Below, piece by piece: positions 23,694-35,061 of a stretch of DNA of 64,000 bases (position 1 is its first letter; each line of letters begins with the position of its first letter). The notes beneath the pieces are model-generated. The model was not told where the DNA came from. It ran no database searches and worked only from the letters and a program-made list of their open reading frames with translations. Source of the DNA: Mauremys mutica (lineage: Eukaryota > Chordata > Testudines > Geoemydidae); assembly GCF_020497125.1 (NCBI RefSeq), contig NC_059074.1, positions 192,009,415 to 192,073,414 of the forward strand, written 5' to 3'. The position numbers and the translations under genes are program-made.

Positions 23694-24108
23694 GGGAGAA
23701 GATAGAACATGCAATTGCTTCAATAAATGCACATAAAATCACAATTTCTCATAAAATCTTTGTTAATAAAATGCACACATGCTAGCCATTCTATCCAATT
23801 TAATTTCTTTTCTCTTCTGTACTCATAACTGCCTGGTGCAAGCTGTTCTATTGCTTATTGAACTGTGGTCTCTAATTTGCTGAACTATTTCACCCCCTGC
23901 TGAGGTTATATTGATTGGTCAGTAACATTTCCAGAATATCCCTTTTTATGTTTCTAAAAAGATTGCTACTCTATTTGATCTTTTCTAATCCTTTGCTTAC
24001 AATATTTTAAAAAAGGAGACTAATGATTCTACCGTTATCTCCCATTTGGGGTAAGTAGTGACTTGCTAACAGTAATTTGAATCTAGCTTATTTACAATTC
24101 CACTTTAC
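23694..24108. other. APLF intron next to the 24109 exon, no feature seen
   Basis: AT-rich intronic sequence directly downstream of an APLF donor site. No repeat boundary or open frame is supportable. Confidence 0.5.
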
Positions 24109-24512
24109 CTGTAGCAACCTGACCCATACATGCAGGGTGTCCTCTTCTGCTTGGTTTGTTTAGAACTCTGTAGAGCATCTGTGCTTCTGGCTGAGTTAAA
24201 ATCTTCAGTTTCAGGATCCTGATTTAAATCAAGCTCTTGAGTCTCAGCTAGGGGAACATGAGAGTGGGATGGCTTGTCCTGGTGAGTCTGTTGGCTTGCA
24301 GAATGGATAACCTCGTCTTTGTTTTCCCTTTCATTCATTTTATTTGTGTCAGAGGAGAGTTGGCTTTTTGCATCTAGCCTGTGTTCAGGCCTCTTGCTGT
24401 GGAGCTGACAATCACTTTTCTCCACAGAACTTTCAATCTTTTGTGAGACAGTCTTGTTATAATTCTCTTCCACTTTCCTCGTAGCCCTGGCAAGAGGTAT
24501 TCTTGATGCATC
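24109..24512 (-). CDS. APLF: APLF exon, linker and first half of PBZ zinc finger 1
   Basis: The largest exon seen here (404 nt) starts in phase 0 after ctgtttcacag and ends in phase 2 at TGC TAC AG|gtaaag. About 120 residues of hydrophilic linker (DASRIPLARATRKVEE onwards) precede KQKRTPCMYGSGCYR. That is the first half of a poly(ADP-ribose)-binding zinc finger (PBZ) with Cys-x5-Cys. The two histidines that complete the site are encoded by the exon at 6489-6611, about 17.5 kb further on. In APLF the tandem PBZ fingers bind poly(ADP-ribose) and support histone chaperone activity at breaks. The reading frame is intact. Confidence 0.96.
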
Positions 24513-25049
24513 CTGTGAAACAGAAAATAAAAGATCACAACAATCTTTAGAGTGCCTTACTGTGCAAATAGTTCTATGGACCACTCATGGAGTAATGTAC
24601 TTCTTAATGTAGGCAGGTTTCAGATTCTGTCATCATAAGCATTCAGGAAATATGTTCTTACAGAGGAGATGATACAATCGAGTACAATTTAAAAAAAAAT
24701 TCTGTGTTTATAATAAAATTAAAATCAGAAGCTTGAGTTCAGGACTCTACTTTTATCAAGAAACAGATTAGAGTTTGTCAAAAGCTATTCTGGTCAGAGC
24801 TGGAATCTTTGGCTAACAAATTCTTCCTTTTAATTTTGTGAGGTCTCTCTCAGATATAAACACACACATACGTATACACATAGTATATCCTCTATCTCAA
24901 TAACTTGTGTAAGATCCTTTCTATAAGGCATGTGCTCCCTTATTTACTATCTGAGACTAGAGCTGGGCAAAATTTTTGGGCTGAAATTCCTTCAGTCCAA
25001 AATGCAGATTCAGGTCAAATCAAAACAATTTGCAAATTCATGTAGATTT
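24513..25049. other. APLF intron; possible hAT-type end near 24957
   Basis: Mostly unremarkable AT-rich intron. From 24957 agagctgggcaaaatttttgg resembles the terminus of a hAT-type repeat whose other end was not found; it is cut off by the Penelope-like element. Confidence 0.35.
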
Positions 25050-25779
25050 TGGCAATTTCTTTCCAACCGCACACCATACAACATAAACACTAACCCAGGA
25101 ACCTATACTTGCAACAAAGCCCGATGCCAACTCTGTCCACATACCTATTCAAGTGACACCATCATAGGACCTAATAACATCAGCCACACCATCAAGGGCT
25201 CGCTCACCTGCACATCTACCAATGTGATATATGCCATCACGTGCCAGCAATGCCCCTCTGCCATATACACTGGCCAAAAGAATAAATGGATGCAAATCTG
25301 ACATCAGGAATCATAACATTCAAAAACAAGTGGCAGAACACTTCAACCTCTAACCACTCAGTGACAGACTTGAAGGTGGCAATTTTACAACAAAAAAACT
25401 TCAAAAACAGACTCCAACGAGAGACTGCTGAACTTCAATTAATATGCAAATTAGATACAATTAACTTAGGTTTGAACAGAGACTGGGAATGGTTGGGCCA
25501 TTACACTAATTGAATCTATTTCCCTATGTTAAGTATCCTCACACCTTCTATGGGTCATCTCGATTACCACTTAAAAAGTTTTTTTTCTCTTGCTGATGAT
25601 AGCTCATCTCAGTTGATTGGCCTCTTACAGCTGATATGGCTACTTCCACCTTTTCGTGTTCTCTGTATGCTGTATGTTCCAGTCTATGCATCCGATGAAG
25701 TGGGCTGTAGCCCACGAAAGCTTATGCTCAAATAAATGTGTTAGTCTCTAAGGTGCCACAAGTACTCCTGTTCTTTTAA
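25050..25779 (+). mobile_element. Penelope-like element, 3' part with GIY-YIG remnant
   Basis: Translation at 24930-25301 shows the C-terminal region of a Penelope protein: a Cys cluster (GTYTCNKARCQLCPH) followed by the GIY-YIG endonuclease start (TNVIYAITCQQCPSAIYTGQ). Downstream comes the non-coding tail, with gatgaagtgggctgtagccc and acgaaagcttatgctcaa, then ggtgccacaagtactcctg. It is 5'-truncated, has stops, and ends inside the tail. RT is absent. Confidence 0.82.
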
Positions 25780-25849
25780 TGGTATTAGTGGGATACAATT
25801 TATTCAATATCAAGTAAGCCTTCCTGACAATTAGATATACTGTATAGTA

Positions 25850-26215
25850 CGGTTGGGCAATAGTTTTCGCAGGGAGACCACTCCACAAATTTTAGTAAGT
25901 CATCATGGGCTGCACATTTCTACTATATTAATGAAATTTTCAAATTCTACCCCTCCACTGCAGTGCCACCTAATAAAATAATTCATGCAAAAACAGAGGG
26001 TGCAGGAGAGGGTGCGGGTTCTGGGAGGGAGTTTGGGTGCAGGGGGGTTAGGGTGCAGGTGTGGGTTCAAGGTGCAGGCTCTGGCTGGGAGGCGTTTACT
26101 ACAGGCAGCTCCCAGCCAGCGGCGCAGCAGGGCTCAGGTAGGTTGCCTGCATGCCGTGGCCCCATACTGCTCCCGGAAGCAGCCGGCTGCTGGCACTTCT
26201 CTGCATGCCCTTTAG
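25850..26215. repeat. Truncated hAT-type non-autonomous element
   Basis: One terminus-like sequence (ggttgggcaatagttttcgc) is followed by a G-rich interior of gggtgcagg-type blocks also seen in the element at 50125-50959. The right end is not identifiable. Confidence 0.4.
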
Positions 26216-26239
26216 ACTGCACAAAACACAAAAAGTGCA

Positions 26240-26312
26240 CTAGGTAATAATCCTGCATTGGCAGGGAGATTGACTGAATGGCCCAACTAACTTCCCCCTC
26301 TATCTTGTATGA
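26240..26312 (+). repeat. CR1 3' tail fragment
   Basis: The stretch aatcctgcattggcaggg ... tgaatggcccaactaac ... ctatcttgtatgattttt follows the CR1 3' untranslated consensus. Only the tail is present. Confidence 0.65.
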
Positions 26313-26770
26313 TTTTTCCCCCACAGCAACCCTTCATCCATTCCTTTGTCTATATTATGTCTAATTAAGCTATAAACACTTACTTCCAAGCACAGTAGTC
26401 TCACCGAAGAAAAGAGCAGTTAAGTAAAGTTATGGACAACAGTTTTGTTACTTGTAATGGTCATGGCAATCAGGTCAAATGTGCGCGATCTGTTGGCTGG
26501 CTGCAGCTTAGACTGAATCAGAGATACTTCTATACTTCAACCCTATATGAGATTTTTCCCCTTAGCTAAGTATGGTAATAGAGGAATAATGCTCTGAGGC
26601 TGAAGCACCAGGATTTTATGGCTTATCAAGTAATTAGTGTTTCCTTGTTTGAAAAAATGAATTAATTGCAGAATGGCATTCAACCAGCTAATTTTTTTCT
26701 GCAAAGTCTGAAGAAAACTGGTCATGCTGTGTTTGATTTAAAGATAATTAAAAGATACTTTGAATATGGA

Positions 26771-26966
26771 AAAACAGCAAAACTCCGACCCATGGCACCT
26801 TATAGACTAACAGTCGTATTGGAGCATGAGTTTTCGTGGGTGAATACCCACTTTGTCGGATGCATGCACGATAGCTCATGCTCCAATACGTCTGTTACTC
26901 TATAAGGTGCCACAGGACTCTCTGCTGCTTTTACAGATCCAGACTAACATGGTTACCCCTCTGATA
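26771..26966. mobile_element. Foldback Penelope-like micro-element
   Basis: The 196-bp element is two inverted copies of the family A Penelope tail (ggcaccttatagactaac ... gttactctataaggtgcc), ending ctaacatggttacccctctg. It is flanked by tttgaatatgga at 26759-26770 and 26967-26978, a perfect 12-bp target duplication. There is no coding sequence. Confidence 0.88.
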
Positions 26967-27218
26967 TTTGAATATGGAACCACTCAGTACAGCTTCATAT
27001 TTAGAGCTGCAACCAGAGTTCCATTATCAACCCTATAACTCACTCACTATATAATTTGTCATGAGGAAAGTGTACTGTTTAGGGTACACTACTCAGTAGG
27101 GAAGCTTACCATGTTAAGCACCATATTCTGCAGTAAACATTTATAGGAGCAGGCCCTTACATTATAAGCTCCTTGGTGTCTTTGTCTCATGCCTGTGAAG
27201 CCCCATGCATGCTTTAAG

Positions 27219-27341
27219 TAGGGTTGTCAACCCTCCAGGATTGTCCGGGAGTCTCCACGAATTAAAGATTAATCTTTAATTGAAGATTATGTCATGTGAT
27301 GAAACCTCCAGGAATTCGTCCAACCAAAGCTGGCAGCCCTA
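27219..27341. mobile_element. Short non-autonomous hAT-type element
   Basis: This 123-bp element begins tagggttgtcaaccctcc and ends ctggcagcccta. It is flanked by a perfect 8-bp duplication gctttaag (27211-27218 and 27342-27349). It has no coding capacity. Confidence 0.93.
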
Positions 27342-27744
27342 GCTTTAAGGTGTTGTAAAATGTAATGTTTTAAGTTAATATTGATAGGGTTACATTAATA
27401 TTTTAAATTAATATTGAAAGGCCTTTTCAAATTGTTACATAAATACAGAGCTCAAGGTACGTACACATAATTTCCAAACTTACTATAGCAGAGTGAAATT
27501 TCACTTCCAAGGATTGGTTCTGTCTGGATAATAGGCTTCATTCTCCAACTGGTAGGTGCATGGTTAATTTTTCAAGTCCTGGGAGAGTATAAGCCATGTC
27601 TTCTCTGCCTAATGCAGAGGTTGTACTTTGACAGTACATTTTCCACCATTTACTCTCTATTTAAAGAGAAGGGACTTTCTGTTGTAATTCTCCGACAGCA
27701 CTAAGGAACTAACTTTTCCACTAGGCCTGGTGGTCCTTATAAGG

Positions 27745-28602
27745 CAGGGGCGGCAACCTTTCAGCAGTGGTGTGCCGAATCTTCATGTATACACTCTAAT
27801 ATAAGGCTTCATGTGCTGGTAATACATTTTAACGTTTTTTAGACGGTCTCTCTATAAGTCTATAATATATAACCAAACTACTGTTATATGTAAAGTAAAC
27901 AAGGTTTTCAAAATGTTTCAGAAGCTTGATTTAAAATTAAATTAAAATGCAGATCTTAACAGCTTCTGAGTGATCAGTTGTTAACCAGCTGGAACCCCAG
28001 ATCGGCAGCTGAGGCGAGTGGAGATGGCGGCTGATAGGGCTGAGCAGGGCCGGAGGCCTAGACAGTGTCTGGCAGGGGGCCTGTGCTGGAACTCCAACAG
28101 GAAGCAAGGTGACTGGGGCTGCGACAGGGACCCTGGCTGGCAAGGGGCCAGCAGCCAGAACCCCAGAGCAGCGACTGAGCGGCTCAGCCTGCCCCAGCTC
28201 TGGGATGTTGGCCGCTGGCTCCTGCCAGCCGGGGTCTCAGCCCACTGCCAGCCTGGGGTTCCTTCACTCAGGCAGCGGCGGGCGCTGAGTGGGACTGGCG
28301 GCGGGACCCTGGCTGGCAAGGAGTCAGCAGCGGGAACTCAAAAGCAGCAACAGAGCAGCTCAGCCCTCCCCGGTCTGGGGTTTCGGCCGCTGGCTCCTGC
28401 CAGCTGGGGTCTCAGCCCGCTGCCAGCCTGGGGTTCCTTCACCCAGGCTAGCTGCAGGTGCTGAGTGGGACCGACGGCAGGACCCCGACTGGCAAGGGGC
28501 CAGCAGTGGGAACCCCAGAGCGGCAGCGGGCTGAGCGGCTCAGCCCGCACCTCGTGCCATCAAGAATCAGCTCGTGTGCCTGCCGTAGGTTGCTGACCCC
28601 TG
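27745..28602. mobile_element. Non-autonomous hAT-type element with internal 176-bp repeats
   Basis: The ends are caggggcggcaacctttcag and, inverted, caggggtcagcaacctacgg. A perfect 8-bp duplication ttataagg flanks it (27737-27744 and 28603-28610). The interior from 28018 is GC-rich and tandemly repeated. No transposase. Confidence 0.93.
28135..28560. repeat. 176-bp minisatellite inside the hAT-type element
   Basis: The landmark ggctggcaagg (or gactggcaagg) plus ccagcag recurs at 28135, 28311 and 28487, so the unit is 176 bp with about two and a half copies. The open frames here (28018-28464) follow the repeat and are not genes. Confidence 0.9.
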
Positions 28603-28880
28603 TTATAAGGAATGCTCCATGCGATCTTTCTCCTCACCAGAGGGTGTTGTTAACACTTCTAAGTCCACATTTAAAATACTAAGACTGGCAAACTGAATAT
28701 TTTTACATCAAGAGACAAGAAACAATCCATAAGGTTTAAGCTCTTGATGATGAGCTCATTCCAAGGTAAACACATTAAAGGTAAAATAACATGGGCAGTG
28801 TTCACAATGTAAACTGATCACAGTGTAGTTTAAGGGCTGAAAATGCATAGTTAAAAAAAAATCTTTGACAGGCCCACGAT

Positions 28881-29683
28881 GGGCTTGGCTACATTTGCAG
28901 CTGTGCAGCGCTGGGAGTTGCAGCTGTCTTGGTACAGCTGTGTAGGGAAAGTGCTGGAGTGTGGCCACTCTGACAGCTACCAGCGCTGCAGTGTGGCCAC
29001 ATTTGCAGCGGTGTTGGGAGTGGTGCATTATGGGCAGCTATCCCAGCATTCAAGTGGCTACAACGTGCTTTTCAAAAGAGGGGGGTGGGGTGGAGTGTGA
29101 CAGGGAGCGTGGGGGAGAGAGAGAGAGTGGATTTTTGGAGCCGACACTGTGTCAGCTCCCTGCCTTGCAAATTCCGACCACTTCCCCCACCCCTCATTCA
29201 CTCTTAAATGCAAATAGCCTTCAGACCAGATAAGCAGCTGCTCTGACGGACTCCCTCCTCCTCCTCCCCTCCCCCTGCCGTGCTGTTTCTCTCCTCAAGC
29301 AAACACTAGCTGTGGACATTCATCCCCCTGCCTGCCTCATTCACAGCAAACAGTAGCTGTGTTTGTTTTTTAGATAAGCAGCTCCGGGAGCCCCGAGTTC
29401 ACAACAAAACAAAGAGAGGCATCACAACAAAACAAAGAGAGTTCTTTAGTTAAAAGCATTATGGGAAAATTCCAGAGGTCAGTTACAGCGTAGTAAGATT
29501 AATCACTGTTTACACTGGCACACCAGCGCTGCAGTCGTTATTCTCCAGGCAGAGGTGGAGTACAGCCAGCGCTGTAGCCAGGGAGATACAGCGCTGTATG
29601 TGCCTTGCAAGTGTGGACGGTGAGTGAGTTGCAGCGCTGTAAAGCCACCACCAGTGCTGCAACTCTCCAGTGTAGCCAAGCCC
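28881..29683. mobile_element. Non-autonomous Harbinger-like element
   Basis: Inverted ends gggcttggctacatttgcag and gggcttggctacactggaga are flanked by the trinucleotide GAT (28878-28880 and 29684-29686). Subterminal cagcgctg motifs recur in both halves. No transposase is encoded, and ends and TSD size suit a Harbinger-derived MITE. Confidence 0.82.
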
Positions 29684-29689
29684 GATGAA

Positions 29690-30715
29690 AAATTCACATG
29701 TTAATTTTGATGTTAGAAAGATCTTTAAATCATTAAAATAAAATAAAATGACTGGTAGAAGACTTTCTTTTTACAATTTTTTTTTTTTAAATAGACGTTC
29801 AAAGGCAAACATTTTTCAGGGAAAGTCTCATTATCTCATCACAAAATGTGGCTTTTTTGTAATTAGTTGCTAGTAATTATGTTTACAGTACAAGCAGGAA
29901 GAAAGAAAATGCATAATGGTGACAACGTATTGCAGAAGTTGCAATGTGAATTCTTGTTTTCTCTGTGTAGCAAAACAAAACTAATGCACATAATGTATGT
30001 CACGCTCTGTGTTTATGAAAACTCAAACAGCCACTATTTTGACAATAAAATGATGACTTCCGCTGCCAGAAAACAAAAGTTCTTTCACCAGCGTTTGTGA
30101 AAGTATCATTTTACTTCTCAGCTTGTCATCCTAGTAGTATTTAAAAAAAACAAACAAAAAAAAAACAGCTTACACACGAGCTAGTTTTTGCCTAGGACAT
30201 GGATACAAATAAGGTAGGAAAAGCTTATTGACCAATAGACACCTGCTTTGGACTGAGATCAGAAAGTTCCCCACGCCCAAACAACAAGCTACTAAAATGG
30301 CCCACTCACAAAAGGTAATGATTTAGTCTAATCTCAAAAAACCTTTTTAGGAAATTCCAGCACACAAAAAAAGACATGAAATAAATAACACTATGACGAC
30401 TCATTAAACGTAGCCACTGAGGCTAAAACAGAGGTGTCCATTCCCCTCATCTCCCAGATCACCATGGGTCTCAGATAACCTGAGACAGGAGAAGGAAAGA
30501 AGAAAACTCAAACACTGAAGGCAACAGCACAGGCAGACACTCAAGCACAAGGAATTCTTGCAAATCTATGCCTTAGCCATGGAAAAAGCAAAAATTGCCA
30601 CCTTTTCTCCAACATAAGTTATGAAATCCTCCAATTTCTGCAGCTATCTACATCTTCCCATCTGCAAGATTCAACACAGCAGCTTGCTCACACAGCAACA
30701 CTGAGTCAAGAGCAT
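29690..30715. other. APLF intron, no recognised feature
   Basis: AT-rich sequence with poly-A and poly-T runs. A 77-codon frame at 29867-30100 has no recognisable motif. Confidence 0.45.
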
Positions 30716-30719
30716 GTCA

Positions 30720-31060
30720 CACCATGATCGATTTTCTTCACGAGCTTCCTGTTGAACATTAAGTCAAATTCAAGATTTTTGTCTTAATTTTTAAAGCACT
30801 CCTATTAAATTTACCCAGGTTACCTTAGGGGCCAGTCACTGATCATGACATCCCACAACAGATAAATTCCATTGAAACCCAAAGATTGAGATCCGTACAC
30901 AGGAGACAGCTTTCTTGGCAACTAGTCAACAACTGTGGAACTCACTTCTGGCTGAGATCATAATGACCACAAATCTGCATGCCTTCCAAAGAAAATGTAA
31001 AGCCCAGTTTCCTGACCTAGCTTTCCCAAACTTCAATCATCTCCACCAAAATCACATATT
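30720..31060 (+). repeat. L2/CR1-type LINE remnant, ORF2 C-terminus
   Basis: A plus-strand frame near 30905-31030 reads QQLWNSLLAEIIMTTNLHAF and then RKCKAQF. This follows the LWNSLP..I..A.SL..FK pattern at the end of L2- and CR1-like RT proteins. Highly decayed; exact limits uncertain. Confidence 0.55.
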
Positions 31061-31155
31061 AAAATCTAAAAACCAAGATACCCTATAACAAAAACTTCTT
31101 ACAATATAGAGGAAGGGAAAAAAAGAGCGATCTTTTTGTGCTCACTAATATATTA

Positions 31156-31396
31156 AAAGCAGCAAAGAGTCCTGTGGCACCTTATAGACTAACAGACGAA
31201 TTGGAGCATGAGCTTTCGTGGGTGAATACCCACTTCGTCGGATGCATCCGATGAATACCCACTTTGTCATATGCATCCGACGAAGTGGGTATTCACCCAC
31301 GAAAGCTCATGCTCCAATACGTCTGTTAGTCTATAAGGTGCCACAGGATTCTTTGCTGCTTTTACAGATCCAGACTAACACGGCTACCCCTCTGAT
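31156..31396. mobile_element. Foldback Penelope-like micro-element
   Basis: This 241-bp element is a near-perfect head-to-head inverted duplication of the family A tail (caccttatagactaacagac ... gtctgttagtctataaggtg). It is followed by the unpaired end taacacggctacccctctgat. The flanks carry a perfect 12-bp duplication actaatatatta (31144-31155, 31397-31408). Both arms contain the motif cacccacgaaagctcatgc or its complement. Confidence 0.93.
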
Positions 31397-31408
31397 ACTA
31401 ATATATTA

Positions 31409-32254
31409 AGTTACTCAGATTGCACAGCAATGGATTCAGCATCAGAAATTAGATAATGGAGAAATTAGATAATCCTGCCTCCTCTGTGAGCTAGAGAAAA
31501 TTTATGGAATTTTTATGATAGTGGAGCAGAAGCCATAAAGAAGTCTTAGAACTACAGACTGAGGTAAATAACATTTCAGCAGGTGATCATACAAGCCACA
31601 AAAACATACATGAGGACAAGAAAACTATATCTTACAATAAATCACTGCTATTAAAAATAAATCCCCTTCCACTCTTCCCTGAAAAAGTCTCAACACTTGT
31701 AAATGGGGCTACCGACCAAAAAACAAAACAAAATGAAAACCCCACAAACACCTGAACAAATTCAAAGAAAGTAAAAGTATCAGAAAAAACAACCATCAAT
31801 AAGAGGGGAAATTACAGAAAATCTGTTAACTTCTAACATATGCTGGAAAACAGCCATTAGGAAATGTGATTAAAACATAAAATACTACAAAATTATCACC
31901 ACTAATTTTTAAAAGCCTTCAGATTGTCCTATGGTATATTTCAGTTTTTGAACCCCAAAACACGGATATGAGTAGCACAGTTAGCACTAGGGGTGGCAGC
32001 TTATTGACAGAAGAACCTTAATAGTACTTTACATCCTAGGTTTCTTGTTTTACCCTAAACATCGTAATTCCTGTTTCTAGTTTGTACAACACTGGGAAGG
32101 CAAGTTTTCTCTGGAATAAATATTTTATCATGAGATAAAAAGCTGAAGATAGTTATGATGCAAGAGACGAACCAATTTTAAAGCTCTAACATTGCTAATT
32201 GCACTTCAATAATACTTGAAATAATGGAGCTCAGCAATATACAAAAAACATTAC
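31409..32254. other. APLF intron downstream of the 32255 exon, no feature seen
   Basis: AT-rich intron without recognised repeats or open frames of note. Confidence 0.5.
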
Positions 32255-32442
32255 CTGTGATGGGGGGACAGTGGCTTCCTCTTCAGAAGTTTTGCTCTTT
32301 TTTCCCTGATCCTGTTCCATCTCTTTGATATCCCCTAAATGCTCTTCAGAAGCTAACCGTTTTCTCCCCTGCACATTTGCTCTTGACTTTGATGGTTCCA
32401 TATCACTTTTTCCTCTCCCTCTGCCTCTTGTTACTCCACCAC
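32255..32442 (-). CDS. APLF: APLF exon, charged linker
   Basis: The exon is 188 nt. Two bases complete the split Gly codon from the exon at 40489, then 62 open codons end in phase 0 at CAG|gtaatg. The peptide begins GVTRGRGRGKSDMEPSKSR, contains GRKRLASEEHLGDIKEM and ends in acidic and Ser/Pro residues. It is a disordered Arg-Gly then Glu/Lys-rich linker matching the poorly conserved middle of human APLF. The acceptor tract (ctttttctttaag) is strong. A CR1 LINE in the opposite orientation begins within roughly 50 nt upstream of this acceptor, so the branch point must lie in very short host sequence or in the repeat. Confidence 0.9.
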
Positions 32443-32494
32443 CTTAAAGAAAAAGAAAAAGAGGACATTTATGGGATCCAACCTTGAATGCAAC

Positions 32495-33840
32495 TTTCAA
32501 GACCTCAGGAGATGTCCCAGAAGACTGGAGGAAGGCTAACGTGAAAAGGAGTGGGAAACTATAGACCAGTCAGCCTGACTTAGATATCTGGGAAGCTACT
32601 AGAGCAAGGTATAAAACATTCAATTTGAAAATACCTGGAGGATGAAGGGGTGATCACTAGCAGCCACCATAGATTTACTAAGAACAAATCATACCAAACC
32701 AGCTTGATTTCCTTCTTTGATAAAGTAACTGTTTTGGTGGATGGGGGAAATGCAGTAGACATAATATACCTGGACTTCAGCAAGGCTTTGACACAGTCCC
32801 ACATGACATTCTGATAAGTCAGCTAAATAAATGCAGGCTCAGCAGTACCACTATTAAGTGGATACATAATTGATTAAACAACCACAAACAAAGAGTAACT
32901 ATTAATGGAATGATATCAGATTGGAGGGAGGTCACAAGTGGGGTTCTACGGGGATCTGTTCAGGATTTGGTGTTGTTTAACAACTTTATTAATGACCTGG
33001 ATGTAGAAATAGAGAGCAAACTGATCTGATCTGCAGATGAGACCAACCTGGGGCTTGCAAGGAGGCTTTGGAGGATAGAGCTAAAATTCAAAGAGATCTT
33101 GATAAATTGGAGAACTGGGCTATAAACAAAATGAAATTCAACAAAGACAAATGTAAGGTGCTACACTTAGCGAAGAAAAAACAAATGCACAAATACAGAT
33201 TGGGGGGCAAATGCAATTTTTGGTTGCATTAACAGAAGCATAGCATGCAAGTCACAGGAGGTGATAGTACCAGTCTGTTCTGTGCTGGTGACGCCTCAGC
33301 TGGAGTACTGTGTCCAGTTTTGGTCAACAATATATAGAAAGGATGTAGAGAAACTGGAAAGGATCCAGAAGGGAGTGACAAAAATGATCAAAGGGATGGA
33401 CTGCAAGCCATACGAGCAAGGGCTGAAGGAACTGGGTATGTTTAGTTTGGAAAAGAGGAGAATGGGTGGGGGGGGAGAGAGAGAATATGATAGCGGTCTT
33501 CAGATACTTGGAAGGCTGCCATAAAAAGGATGGAGAAAAGTTGTTCCCTTTTGCCACAGAGGGCAAAACAAGAGGCAATGGGTTCAAACTACAGCACAGC
33601 AGATTTAGATTAAATCCCAGGAAAACCTTCCTAACTGTAAGAAGTGGAACAATGGAACAGACAGCCTCCGGTGGTCATGGAAACTCCTTCACTGGAGGTT
33701 TTCAAAAGGAGGATGGATAGTCATCGGTCTTGGATGGTTTAGACACAACAAATCCTGCATCTTGGCAGGGGGTTAGACTTGATGACCCTTATGGTCCCTT
33801 CTAATCCTACAGTTCTATGATTTCCTGATTCTGTGATGAC
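32495..33840 (+). mobile_element. CR1 LINE, RT fragment to 3' end
   Basis: In plus-strand frames, broken by shifts and stops, it encodes SGDVPEDWRKAN, a VPHD-like RT palm stretch and the C-terminal LEYCVQFWSTIYRKDVEKLE block (33261-33524). It ends in the CR1 3' tail ggtcccttctaatcctacag and ttctatgatttcctgattct. It lies antisense to APLF, just upstream of an APLF splice acceptor. Inactive. Confidence 0.92.
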
Positions 33841-34290
33841 AAATCCTGGCCATATTAAGAATCAACAGTTTTCCTAAGACAAGGGGTGTTGAGCTGAGTT
33901 ATCTTGGCCAAGTCAGGTAGTTACATACTGATTAGCTATACTTCCGCTGCAGTTTCAATTGAATACAGTAGTCTTTACTTGCTGTTTTCCCTGTTAAATT
34001 TGAATTTACAAAATTAACCACTATGAATAGATGATTTGAGAAGGGGGCTTCATAAGAATGATTAAGGGAAAGAGATTCAGTGTATGGCAGAGGACATACT
34101 GGACTCTCTTATTTGGCTGATACTGTAGCTTATTAACTATGTAGTGGCAAAATAGTCAGGTAAATGGCTTGTACCATGTGTCTTTTACGTAGTGTTTTTC
34201 ATACAACAGTATCATGAAACATTGCAGACCATTAAAGTTTACACAAGCAAGTTACTATAGTAAACCTGATTCTGCTAAATATACTGCTTT
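33841..34290. other. APLF intron, no feature seen
   Basis: AT-rich intronic sequence between the CR1 and the hAT-type element. Nothing recognised. Confidence 0.5.
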
Positions 34291-34297
34291 ATAGTTA

Positions 34298-35060
34298 GGG
34301 CCCTATCGAATTCACTGTCCATTTTGGTCAATTTCACAGTCATAGGATTTTTAAAATTGTAAATGTAATTATTTCAGCTATTTAAATCTGAAATTTCAGT
34401 ATTGTAATTGTAGGGGTCCTGACACAAAAAGGAGTTGTGGGGGGTCGTAAGGTTATTGTAGGGGGTTGCAGTACTGCTACCCTTACTTCTGCATTGCTGC
34501 TCATAGCAGCACTGCCTATACAGAGCTGGGCAAATGGAGAGCAGTGGCTGCTGGCAGGGAGCCCAGCTCCGAAGGCAGAGCTGCCGTCAGCAGCAGTTCA
34601 GAAGTAAGAATGACATGGTGTGGTACTGCCACCCTTACTTCTGTGGCGTTGTCTGCAAAGCTGGGCCCTCGGTCAGCAGTCGCCACCCTCCGGCCTCTGA
34701 AGGCCACAGCACAGAAGTAAGAGTGGCATAGTATGGTATTGTCACGCTTACTTCTGTGCTGCTGCTGGCGTGGCACTGCCTTCAGAACTGGGCACCTGGC
34801 CAGCCGCTGCCACTCTCCAGCTGCCCAGCTCTGAAAGCAGCGCAGAAGTAAGGGTGGCAATACAGTGACCCCCTAAAATAAACTTGCGACCCCCTGCAAC
34901 TCCCTTTTTGGTCAGGACCCCCAATTTGAGAAACACTGGTCTCACCCATGAAATCTGTATAGTATAGGGGAAAAGCACACAAAAGACCAGATTTCACTAG
35001 GGGAGACCAGATTTCACAGTCCATAATGCGTTTTTCATGACCGTGAATTTGGCAGGCCTG
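34298..35060. mobile_element. Non-autonomous hAT-type element
   Basis: Inverted termini agggccctatcgaattcact and gtgaatttggcaggcct enclose about 760 bp. The interior repeats a GC-rich block around ttacttctg with gctgctgg several times, partly inverted. tttatag occurs on both sides, consistent with an 8-bp duplication with one change. Open frames here (34466-34860) are repeat artefacts. Confidence 0.78.
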
Positions 35061-35061
35061 T

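Noticed and set aside
28018..28534. Frame of 148 codons
   Set aside because: Follows the 176-bp minisatellite; the peptide repeats with it.
31156..31396. Head-to-head repeat as an assembly artefact
   Set aside because: A perfect 12-bp duplication flanks it and the same structure recurs at three other places with different flanks and arm lengths.
34466..35024. Overlapping frames on both strands
   Set aside because: Within a hAT-type element with inverted internal blocks.
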